Shown one piece after another: positions 21,235-29,782 of a stretch of 64,000 nt of DNA. A program made the position numbers and the translations under genes. The notes under the pieces were generated by a model, which saw nothing but the letters and a program-made list of their open reading frames with translations, was not told where the DNA came from and made no database searches. This DNA is from Didymella arachidicola (lineage: Eukaryota > Ascomycota > Dothideomycetes > Pleosporales > Didymellaceae), in NCBI GenBank assembly GCA_016630955.3, contig CM049996.1, positions 682,001 through 746,000 of the forward strand. The letters run 5' to 3'. Position 1 is the stretch's first letter. Each line of letters opens with the position of its first letter.

Positions 21235-23448
21235 ATGGCTCCGGACCGAGGATCGTCACCGCGGCCGTCTACCGACGACTATGAAAGAGTTGAGGACGCA
21301 GGGGACGGTGCACCAATTCATGCTGTGGACCGCGACTATCTCGCCGAGCAGGCAAATCAGCCGCAAAACTTTACGTTGAGGGGTGTGCTTGTTGGTCTGG
21401 CCATTGGGGTTGTGATATGTTTTTCAAACATGTACTTCGGTCTGCAGACCGGTTGGGTATCCGGCATGGCCATGCCTTCTGCATTGATAGGATTTGCGTA
21501 CTTCAAGGTCGTTGCGCGGACGCTGAGGCTCCCCTTCACGCCTGTAGAGAATGTGCTGGTGCAATCTGTGGCGGGCTCTGTTGGGACGATGCCACTTGGG
21601 TGTGGATTCGTTGGTGTCATTCCGGCATTGAACTTTCTACTGAAGCCAGAAGAGGGTGGTCCGCTTGACATCAGTCTGTGGAAATTGATTGTCTGGTCGG
21701 TGGGCATTTGCTTCTTTGGCGTGGTGTTCGCCGTGCCCTTGCGCCGAGAGATGATTGTCAGAGAAAAGTTGAAGTTTCCCAGTGGCACTGCTACGGCGCT
21801 ATTGATCAAAGTACTCCATGGCGAAAAAGACTCCAAGTCCGCCACGGTAAACACAGCGGATAACGGGGATGGAGAATCTGATGAAGCCCGCAGCCTATTG
21901 CAGGATCAACGCAACGATACCCACAGCGAAGAGCAAGACAGCGACGATGACGCCGACTGGAAAGCCAAGATTCGTCTCCTCATCATCGCATTTGCTGGCT
22001 CAGCACTGTACACCGTTTCTTCCTACTTCGTTCCTCAGCTCCACGACATTCCCATCTTCGGTCTTCCTCTTGCCACAAAATGGCTCTGGACGCTCAATCC
22101 ATCACCTGCCTATGTTGGCCAAGGCATCATCATGGGCCCCGCTACAACACTGCACATGCTTCTCGGTGCGATCATTGGCTGGGGCATTCTTTCTCCGCTC
22201 GCAAAGCACAAAGAATGGGCGCCAGGTCCCGTCTCAGACTGGACCAACGGCTCAAAAGGGTGGATAGTGTGGATATCGCTCGCCATCATGCTTGCAGACT
22301 CACTCATCAGTCTCGGATGGCTCATCTTACGGCCCCTGATTACCCTGGCACGCACCTACTTACCGATTGTGAACGAAACCTTTCGGTCTCACACCTGGCG
22401 CGAGCTCCTCACTCTCAACATCTCCAAGCGTCAAGGGTACACCTCGCTCTTAGACGGAACTAGCACCAACCCCAATGCCGCCACCAAACAACACCTCAAC
22501 GACTCCAATGAGCCTGACGCACCCCCGGAACACCTCATCTCGACACGCACAACACTCATCGGCCTAGTCAGCTCGCTCATTCTTTGCATCGTCGCAGTTC
22601 ATTTCTCCTTTCCCGGGCTGATCCCTTTCAGACTGACCCTCTTGTCACTCGTCCTCGCCCTGCTTCTCAGCATAATGGGCGTGCGCGCATTAGGCGAAAC
22701 GGATCTCAACCCGGTGTCCGGCATCTCAAAGCTGACGCAACTCGTCTTTGCACTCGTCACGCCGACAACCGGCCCTGGTGCCAAAAATGCCGTCATCATC
22801 AACCTGGTCGCAGGTGCTGTGAGCGAGAGTGCGGCGCTACAGGCGGGCGATCTGCTGCAGGACCTGAAGTGCGGACATCTCATCGGTGCAGCGCCAAACG
22901 CGCAGTTCTGGGGTCAAATGATTGGAAGCGCAGTGGGCGCCGTTCTATCAGCGGTCGTATACAAATTGTATACCAATGTGTACACGATTCCTGGCGGGCT
23001 GTTCGAGGTACCCACCGGCTACGTGTGGGTGTTCACCGCACGGCTGGTGACTGGAAAAGGCTTGCCACCCATGGTTGGAGAGTGGGCTACCGGCGCTGCG
23101 GTCATCTTTGCAGTGGGTACAATGATCAGAGTCTGGGGTACAAGTCGTAAGCAAAGAGGCCTGAGTGGCTGGTGGATCGATTTTGTGCCGGGAGGTATCG
23201 CGGTCGCTGTTGGTAAGTTTCGTGCGACATGTTCATGTATGGTGACTAAAGCTGCAAAAGGCATGTACAATACCCCATCCTTCACGCTGGCGCGAACGGT
23301 CGGTGGCCTTATCAGTCTGTGGTGGAGAAAGTGGAAAGGTAAGAGTGAAACGCCCATCATCGTACTTGCTAGTGGCTTGATCCTGGGTGAGGGCTTATTC
23401 AGCATCATGAACCTACTGTTAGCGAGCTTGAAGGTGCCACATCTTTAA
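21235..23448 (+). CDS. OPT-family oligopeptide/metal-chelate transporter
   Basis: The ATG at 21235 sits in CACCATGG, a strong start context. A 48-nt intron is inferred at 23213-23260 (GTAAGT donor, CTAAAG branch, AAG acceptor). Removing it gives 721 residues and restores GGIAVAVGMYNTPSF. The protein has many hydrophobic segments and typical OPT motifs: NMYFGLQTGWVSGMAMPSAL near the first helices, LKFPSGTATALLIKVLHG, and a conserved late block (GDLLQDLKCGHLIGAAP). Family members move small peptides or metal chelates with protons. The acidic soluble loop around residues 225-260 is variable. It is closest in style to the yeast YGL114W group. The substrate is not predictable from sequence. Confidence 0.9.
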   Translation: MAPDRGSSPRPSTDDYERVEDAGDGAPIHAVDRDYLAEQANQPQNFTLRGVLVGLAIGVVICFSNMYFGLQTGWVSGMAMPSALIGFAYFKVVARTLRLPFTPVENVLVQSVAGSVGTMPLGCGFVGVIPALNFLLKPEEGGPLDISLWKLIVWSVGICFFGVVFAVPLRREMIVREKLKFPSGTATALLIKVLHGEKDSKSATVNTADNGDGESDEARSLLQDQRNDTHSEEQDSDDDADWKAKIRLLIIAFAGSALYTVSSYFVPQLHDIPIFGLPLATKWLWTLNPSPAYVGQGIIMGPATTLHMLLGAIIGWGILSPLAKHKEWAPGPVSDWTNGSKGWIVWISLAIMLADSLISLGWLILRPLITLARTYLPIVNETFRSHTWRELLTLNISKRQGYTSLLDGTSTNPNAATKQHLNDSNEPDAPPEHLISTRTTLIGLVSSLILCIVAVHFSFPGLIPFRLTLLSLVLALLLSIMGVRALGETDLNPVSGISKLTQLVFALVTPTTGPGAKNAVIINLVAGAVSESAALQAGDLLQDLKCGHLIGAAPNAQFWGQMIGSAVGAVLSAVVYKLYTNVYTIPGGLFEVPTGYVWVFTARLVTGKGLPPMVGEWATGAAVIFAVGTMIRVWGTSRKQRGLSGWWIDFVPGGIAVAVGKFRATCSCMVTKAAKGMYNTPSFTLARTVGGLISLWWRKWKGKSETPIIVLASGLILGEGLFSIMNLLLASLKVPHL

Positions 23449-23802
23449 TCCGGTCACGGTGGATTAGCCGGTCACGGGGATACTAGGAAAGGAATGAGCT
23501 ATGTCAGCATCTCATTGTTTTGTAATGCCATGACCATGTGCGCGGTCTCATGCTTCCGGTTCTTGCGCGAGGTATCAAGGCCTCCTTCTTACGCCATTGC
23601 GAAATGCCTATGCCATATTGTAAGCCAGACGCCGTAATATGCAGTGTTCCCATCCATGCCTGGACTTGCATCCCCCATTTACTTCACATGAATCACCTCC
23701 ACTCTCCTATTGTGAGTGAGTCTCAAATAGAGCATTTGTGGCCAGCTTGCCCATGAAAAGAGCCGAATCCGTATCATCTCCAAAGTGTCTCTCATTGGGC
23801 GA
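23449..23802. other. Convergent 3' spacer between OPT and PARP-E2 genes
   Basis: About 350 bp between two converging stop codons. It contains a short near-repeat, CCGGTCACGG and CCGGTCACGGGG, at about 23451-23478. No gene seen. Confidence 0.4.
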
Positions 23803-26800
23803 TTAGCCGAAGAGGCCTGACCTCTCTGCACCACCATAGGCGGTTTCCTTAAAGCCAGTAGGCACTGTCCAGCCATGCACGGCACATGCGCGGATGTACG
23901 CCTCCACCGCTTCACCGACCCCATAATCATGCTGTCCGCCGCGCTCGAGACGAGCTGGCTTGGGATCTGTGCTTGTGATAGCCATGCGGACCTGTACCAG
24001 AACAGACTCGATTGATGACGCCGCACTCCATCCGTCGTTCGTAAGAAGCTGCATGCACATGGCACCACCCGCAGTGACGTGACCGCCGCCTCCGGCAGCG
24101 AAGCTCAAGAAGCGCGGCCGAATGACTCTGACAAATGGCGGGGCCATGGGGTAGTCCTTGCCAAAGCGCAGTTCCAAGACCACGCTTCTGACATCATGCT
24201 TCTTCATGTCCTGCGCGAGTGGCAGGGACGGATCGAAAGAATGCAACTCGATAACCCATTGGTACATATTTTCGATCTTGTCCTCATCTATATGCCAGCC
24301 GAGTTCGTGCAGAGGTTGTTCATGTTGTGTTTTAGTAAGGGCTTTGAAATCTCGCATAAGGCACTTGGTTGCAGCACTGGATGCCCATGACGGTTGCTGA
24401 AGCATGGGTAAAGAACTATAGTCCAGCGAGCCAGGCATATAGTCCGTGAGAGGCTTCGAGGACTTCAAATTGGTAAAGAAGCCACCGAGCTTTACCTTGC
24501 CCTTGCCATCGATCGTAGAGTTGGGTGTTGGTAGTGGATCGACGAACTGTTCGTTCTTTGGCGGCGCATCTTCGAAGATGACGCGGTCTTCATCCAGAGT
24601 AGCGGTACTGGCTGCGTCATCATCATCAATCTCGATAGTATCATACTTGCTCATTCCTGACGCCTTCAGGCGTTTGTTCTGCTGTGCGGAGCTTAGCAAG
24701 GGCAACATGGCAGGCTGCTCGGTCCCACTCACTGTGGTCTTCAATGACTTCGGTCTCCTGGAACCAGCAACGGCACGGATGGGGATGATCAGCTTGCCGT
24801 CACTACCCGACGGTGTCATCGATGGATCCTGCTCCAAGATCTCTAGGGGTTTGGATCCTTTGCCCGAGGAAGCAGGTGCCTGACCGTACGTTGCAGTACT
24901 GCTGACGAACAAGTACCGGGTCTGGATCCAGTCAAGCTGCGCAACCACAAGGTGAGGGCTCCTGCTGACGTATTCTTGCGGGGCATTAGTGATCTCATTG
25001 AGCGCAAGAGCTTGTTGTATCTTGAGCTCGCTATTTGGCCAAGTGTAGCCGACTACACCAAAGCCCGAGTACCCGATGCTGGTATTGACTTCCAGCGAAT
25101 GATACACCCCGTGCCCATAAGCGCGACCGTGGTGCGTCTCGTTGAAGTGCAGGCCCTCGCGAATGATGCTATGCCAATTGTGCAGCGGACTGCCGTGCCA
25201 CGCAAAAAGAGTGGGATATTTCAGATGAAGTCGATCGGCAGTGGCTTTCACAGCTTGTAAGAATCGGCGTTCCTTGTCGGGCGCTCCCATCGCAAATCGG
25301 AACTGAACCCAGTTCGACATGCCGTAGAGCCGGTCGTCGGCCTTACGACCGGTGAATGCATCGCCCTCAACATCCACTTCCAGAATACAGGCTCGATTTG
25401 ACGCAATAATCCAGCGCAGCAGTCCAAGAACTGCGGGCGAAAGACGATCTGTCCAGGAGCTGAGTGAGTAATGTGTCTTTCGAAGCAGATACTGCTTCAA
25501 GCTGTCCACAGAGGGAAGGAGATCAAGGAGGACGCAAATCATCTGCCTTTTATGCTGTTCAGATAACTCATCGAAGTTCTGGTTATAAATTTGAAACTTT
25601 GCTGGGCGAAACTCGTTGGTGCTGCGAGGAGCCTTAGCAGCTGGCTTTTGTGCTGCGGGTGGGTCTACCGATACAGCATATCCATAGCCACGAGATCCGT
25701 CGAGTGTTGCGACAGCTGGCAGTACAGGCTTGGAAATTCTTACCGTTGGGAAGTATGTCGTCTCCAGAATGCGGCAGTGGTATGCTCGACTCGGCTCGTC
25801 GTCGAAACGGAATGTAATCCACTCGTTCGCCCGGACAGGACATAGCTTGGACTTATCTTCAAATAAGATTTCTTGCTCATCGAGGTTGAGCCTCATTGCG
25901 AGTGGCACTTGCGTCGTATCGGTAAGCGTGGTTCTGACTGGCTGAGGATCTGCCAGCGGCTGAACTCCATAACTGCGGTACTGCGTAAGAGAGTAGTCGT
26001 CTTCGTATGCTAAAGGAGGCGGTACCATGAGTGCAAGACCAGCAGGAAAGTTCTTCAGCCTGGATTGGCGGCTACTCGAATAGCAGAAGCTGATTAGAAG
26101 GTCAACCACCTTCGGCTGGGAAAGAACCTCATGCTCGATGCTAGGACCGAATCCAAGTGACATGTACTGGTATAGACAGAGCGGATTATCGCAGACGTAT
26201 GGCTTAATAGCTTGAAGATCGTCCGGCATCTTACTAAAGCAGATCAGACAGAACTCCGTGCAGCGGACAAAATGCCGAAGGATGAATTGCGCGGCAACAA
26301 GAGGTAAGGAATGTTCCTGACCATTTGACTGTTGAATGTGATCGGCTGTGACAATTGGAGGGTAAACAGTGGTGACCACCTCAGGCTTGTAGTACTTGTC
26401 GTCCGAGCTTTCAGAATGCCTGGACATTGGTTGAAGGATCTGGTCGTTGTAGAACAGTTCACTTCCATTCCAGTCCATGCCCGCATATCGATACTTCAGT
26501 ATCATGTGGAAGCGATCAGCAAGCAAACCGTTGAGCGGTTTTGAGATGAACGAATGACGGAAGCCCTTGTGCGCAGTCGCTCCTTGCTGCGACTCGGTAT
26601 GCTGAGATTCTTCCCGATGCTCCTCCTCTTCTCTGCTCAAGACAGTGAAAGCTTGGACAGCCTCCTGCTGAGTAGGCTTGTAAGATCTAGCGATCCCGGT
26701 ACAGATCTGGACGTTGCGCTGTGCTTGGCTTTTGTCGTACGATCGGAGATCATCCATAGTCTTGTATCCGTGAGGGTAGTGGAACAGAGCAACAAGGTAC

Positions 26801-27471
26801 TCATTTGGCTCAATCTGCCATGCTTGCATAGCTTCCTCTGATATGCCCAGTTTAATGATGCGAATTGAGACGCTGATATAGCATCCAAGGCCATCCATGA
26901 GACCGCCCAGATGACCTACTTTGAAGCCATTTTTCTTTGCTACTAGTAGGTCGCGGCGTATGCGCTCTCTAAACGCAGTCGTCGCCTCTGTGAGCCCTTC
27001 AGCGGAAGATGCGTGGTGTCCGTCACTGTAAGACTTGGGCAGCATGTCCTCGTCTCCTGGGAAGTAGTCTTCACCGTAGTCGTCGTCGTCTTCATCGTCC
27101 TCAGAACCCTCGAAGCTATCGAAATTTTGCGAGTTGAGCATTTGATGATCACCATCCCTGTCAGTAGACTCGAGCTTTCGAGAGACGAGCTCTAAGATCT
27201 GCTGAATGGTCTTTCCGGATGCCGAGATATCATTCAGGGTGCTAGCGACGCTGGCAGACGCATCGTCAGGCCCGAATATCATGCATTCGTGACTTGAGGG
27301 GTAGTCAGAGAGCTCGGGTATCAGGGCAGAGATCTTAAGCGCACTACCGTCAGCGACACACAAAAACGTGAACTCGCCATCGTCGCCGCCAGGTTGCACG
27401 TCTGAAATGCCTGCAATGGAAACCCGCTCGACGGCAACAGCTAGGTCGGCCACAAACTGCTTACGAGGCAT
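23803..27471 (-). CDS. PARP (ADP-ribosyltransferase) domain fused to a UBE2Q-like ubiquitin-conjugating E2
   Basis: One uninterrupted exon encodes 1222 residues from the ATG at 27471 (MPRKQFVADLAVAVERV). The longer frame upstream has no ATG and crosses a likely 5' UTR intron. An acidic stretch lies near residue 120 (EDDEDDDDYGEDYF). The PARP catalytic region is near residues 640-900. The NAD-binding His is in LFAWHGSPLHNWHSI (about 757) and the second motif in GHGVYHSLEVNTS. The third triad Glu of chain-forming PARPs is not evident, which points to mono-ADP-ribosylation or an inactive site. The C-terminal E2 fold (about 1030-1200) has the catalytic Cys in GGAMCMQLLTNDGW (about 1138), the UBE2Q pattern, without an HPN. 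PARP-E2 fusions are known in filamentous ascomycetes, but their targets are poorly understood. Confidence 0.9.
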   Translation of the reverse strand: MPRKQFVADLAVAVERVSIAGISDVQPGGDDGEFTFLCVADGSALKISALIPELSDYPSSHECMIFGPDDASASVASTLNDISASGKTIQQILELVSRKLESTDRDGDHQMLNSQNFDSFEGSEDDEDDDDYGEDYFPGDEDMLPKSYSDGHHASSAEGLTEATTAFRERIRRDLLVAKKNGFKVGHLGGLMDGLGCYISVSIRIIKLGISEEAMQAWQIEPNEYLVALFHYPHGYKTMDDLRSYDKSQAQRNVQICTGIARSYKPTQQEAVQAFTVLSREEEEHREESQHTESQQGATAHKGFRHSFISKPLNGLLADRFHMILKYRYAGMDWNGSELFYNDQILQPMSRHSESSDDKYYKPEVVTTVYPPIVTADHIQQSNGQEHSLPLVAAQFILRHFVRCTEFCLICFSKMPDDLQAIKPYVCDNPLCLYQYMSLGFGPSIEHEVLSQPKVVDLLISFCYSSSRQSRLKNFPAGLALMVPPPLAYEDDYSLTQYRSYGVQPLADPQPVRTTLTDTTQVPLAMRLNLDEQEILFEDKSKLCPVRANEWITFRFDDEPSRAYHCRILETTYFPTVRISKPVLPAVATLDGSRGYGYAVSVDPPAAQKPAAKAPRSTNEFRPAKFQIYNQNFDELSEQHKRQMICVLLDLLPSVDSLKQYLLRKTHYSLSSWTDRLSPAVLGLLRWIIASNRACILEVDVEGDAFTGRKADDRLYGMSNWVQFRFAMGAPDKERRFLQAVKATADRLHLKYPTLFAWHGSPLHNWHSIIREGLHFNETHHGRAYGHGVYHSLEVNTSIGYSGFGVVGYTWPNSELKIQQALALNEITNAPQEYVSRSPHLVVAQLDWIQTRYLFVSSTATYGQAPASSGKGSKPLEILEQDPSMTPSGSDGKLIIPIRAVAGSRRPKSLKTTVSGTEQPAMLPLLSSAQQNKRLKASGMSKYDTIEIDDDDAASTATLDEDRVIFEDAPPKNEQFVDPLPTPNSTIDGKGKVKLGGFFTNLKSSKPLTDYMPGSLDYSSLPMLQQPSWASSAATKCLMRDFKALTKTQHEQPLHELGWHIDEDKIENMYQWVIELHSFDPSLPLAQDMKKHDVRSVVLELRFGKDYPMAPPFVRVIRPRFLSFAAGGGGHVTAGGAMCMQLLTNDGWSAASSIESVLVQVRMAITSTDPKPARLERGGQHDYGVGEAVEAYIRACAVHGWTVPTGFKETAYGGAERSGLFG

Positions 27472-27497
27472 GATAGGCAAAGCTATCTTACCGTAGC

Positions 27498-27555
27498 CTG
27501 GGAGGATGGGTATTAGCGTGCTGGGATTATCTCCGGACTGGCCTGGGGTACTTAC
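27498..27555 (-). other. Probable 5' UTR intron of the PARP-E2 gene
   Basis: On the minus strand GTAAGT at 27555 and TCCCAG ending at 27498 bracket 58 nt with a GCTAAT branch-like site. It lies 27 bp upstream of the chosen ATG. Translation through it would need a non-ATG start, so I read it as untranslated. Confidence 0.5.
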
Positions 27556-28412
27556 AGACGACGAGTGCGGCGAGGGCAGAGGCAAGAGAGTTCAGCCGTA
27601 AGTGTAGCCAGTAGAGAGTCTGTCCGTATTCAAAAGACTCGTAGAAGTACACCGACGACGTCCGGATTCTCTGAAATCTAGAGCCTGTAGTTGACTTCTG
27701 CTGAGTTGAGAGAGACTCCGGGTCGAGTACGGTGGGTTGAATAAAAGTTTATGTATGAACAGGGTCTGTGGACGGGGTCTCGGATGTGGCACAGTCAGCC
27801 GTGGGAGTAACAGCGGGTGACGTCGATGCGTTTGTTTGCGTGAAAGAAGCAATAATTGCTGTGATGACAGGTCAAGCTCCTCTTGCAGCTGGGAAAACAA
27901 CGGGAGGCGAAAGAGCGATGGTGAAGTCGAGTGGTGGAGAGCACAGAGTTGCTTCCAGAGTCCCTCCACGCTTGACAAAAGCAGTGTCTCTTGTGAAACT
28001 GTGCTTGGAACCAGCAGCAGAGGAGGCGACTCGAATAATGGATTGACTGCAACTGACTGAACATCCAGGCAGCAGAGCGCGCCGCCTTGCGGCAGGGTAA
28101 CTTAGCGCCACTCGAAGCGGAGCCCCGCACCCGCAGTGTCCCTGGAGGCACGACTTGTAGCAAGCCCCTTCATCTTCAATCATCAAGTGACTGTACAAGA
28201 CTTCACCAACGGTTTCACGATGAAACCGTGAGATGTTTGTTTACCAGCATCCACAAGCGGACGCGTCGAGCTGCGCCATGACTCGCGCCAGACCAGCTCG
28301 CGTCTAGCTGCCCCTCCCCCGCGGCTCCAGCCGAGCCTCCGGGCGTTTGGTTCGCCTCTAGCTGGAGCCTCATCCAGGAACACTCCCGTCATATCTCCGC
28401 CCATAGCCAGCC
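27556..28412. promoter_or_regulatory. Divergent promoter region of PARP-E2 and COG7-like genes
   Basis: About 860 bp. It contains the leader of the PARP-E2 gene and the promoter of the COG7-like gene. Small ORFs on both strands overlap each other and look spurious. An inverted pair CGGTTTCA/TGAAACCG lies at about 28209-28228. Confidence 0.4.
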
Positions 28413-29444
28413 ATGGCCGTCGCAGCAGACCCAGCGCCTAAGTCGAACCACGTTTCTGATCCAGCCCTTGCTCCCTTTCTCCAGTTGAGCTTCGATCCTG
28501 CCGAATATTTCAATGCAACGCTTCCTTCATTGTCGCTAAGTGGGCGGCCAGTCAAAGGCACCTCGGCCTCACTCGCGGACCTCTCTTCGCAGACACAGGA
28601 CCTCTTGTCGCAGCTCAATGCGCAGACCACACGTCTCTCAGCCACCCTCACACAGTTGACAGATGACATACTACGGAGTGGAGGGCGCTTAGCCTACGAG
28701 GTCGAAGTGCTGCGTGGAGAAACCATAGGGCTCACAGACGCCCTTCAAGACGGGCTGAAGGAGGATGTCACCAGGTTCCTACCAGGCGGCCTAGTCTTGG
28801 GAGCAGACTCACAAGAGCCCACGAGTAGAAGATCGTCAGAGGCAGCACAAAAGGACAGCGATGCCGCCGACGTACTCCAAGATACCACACAACAGCCATC
28901 TGCCGATACAAACCCCGAATACATCACGTCGCTACGTACCCTGACAACCGTACGTTCGCGCCTCGAGAACGTCATCAAAGTCTTCGGCGAAGCCATGCAT
29001 TGGACCATCCCACCCAGCGACATCTCCCTCGGCAGCTCTCTGATTAGCGTCTCGGCGCCAGAACCTGGCAGCGACAACGCCTCCTTGGAGCAGCGTGGGA
29101 AAGAGTTCGCATCTGTACTTCGCTCTGAGATCGCTGATCTGATAAGCGGAGATCCAGAGGAAGGACCCACCAAAGCAGAGGCCCGGATTCAGGCGCTGCG
29201 CGACCTGGCGGTGGTGTGGAAAGGTACAGCAGAAGAGAAAGCAAGAGGGAAGTTTGTGGAGGGACTGGCCAAGGTTGCTGAGGACAAGCAGAAGGAAGTG
29301 GAGAAGGAGAAGGAGAAGGAGAGGAGCAAGGCCAGGGGAGGCAGGAGTGCGAGCATAGCAAAGCCGTCGTCGCAGCCCGCGAAAGAGCAGGGGAGAGGTG
29401 GTTTTCTAGAAAATCTGAGTAGGATACGAGGTCTCGTTGAGTAA
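28413..29444 (+). CDS. Conserved oligomeric Golgi complex subunit 7-like protein
   Basis: A single exon of 343 residues starting in CCATGGCC. The N-terminus (LQLSFDPAEYFNATLPSLSL) and the long helical region that follows (SSQTQDLLSQLNAQTTRLSA, LTDDILRSGGRLAYEVEVLR) fit the COG/tethering-complex pattern of N-terminal coiled coils. The order and spacing fit fungal proteins annotated as COG7. The middle has a Ser/Asp-rich variable loop. The C-terminus has a Lys/Glu helix and ends in RGGFLENLSRIRGLVE. COG tethers retrograde vesicles in the Golgi. The call rests on my recollection of family pattern rather than a catalytic motif, so it is moderate. The alternative is an unrelated coiled-coil protein. 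Confidence 0.6.
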   Translation: MAVAADPAPKSNHVSDPALAPFLQLSFDPAEYFNATLPSLSLSGRPVKGTSASLADLSSQTQDLLSQLNAQTTRLSATLTQLTDDILRSGGRLAYEVEVLRGETIGLTDALQDGLKEDVTRFLPGGLVLGADSQEPTSRRSSEAAQKDSDAADVLQDTTQQPSADTNPEYITSLRTLTTVRSRLENVIKVFGEAMHWTIPPSDISLGSSLISVSAPEPGSDNASLEQRGKEFASVLRSEIADLISGDPEEGPTKAEARIQALRDLAVVWKGTAEEKARGKFVEGLAKVAEDKQKEVEKEKEKERSKARGGRSASIAKPSSQPAKEQGRGGFLENLSRIRGLVE

Positions 29445-29782
29445 GATACATTGTCAATTTGCTCACAATCAAGACAACAACTTCAAACCGGGACCTCAAA
29501 GTGGGTAGCGTGACGACACACTAGACATCAAAAGTGGCTGTGATGTGCAGTGAGCTGCCTTTACTGCGTTCGCTTCGACCGACCCTGAACTGGCTATAAT
29601 AGTTCACCTAGACTAGGCTCGCGTCAAGCCACGAGAAGAGGTAGGGTTCCTCAACTACAGCTATAAAACAATGGGCCCATACTGCCAAAGCCAAAACTCC
29701 ATCGCATGCCTCCAGGGTATCATAACGACCAAACTCCACCAAATGCCTCACATGCTTCGTAACCGTGCGACTCGTATCGATG
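29445..29782. other. Convergent 3' spacer
   Basis: About 340 bp between the COG7-like and BIR1 stop codons. No gene or repeat recognised. Confidence 0.4.

Noticed and set aside
27592..27978. 128-codon minus-strand ORF upstream of PARP-E2
   Set aside because: It lies in the leader region and is Ser/Leu/Arg-rich without any domain; it is not in frame with a plausible splice into the gene.
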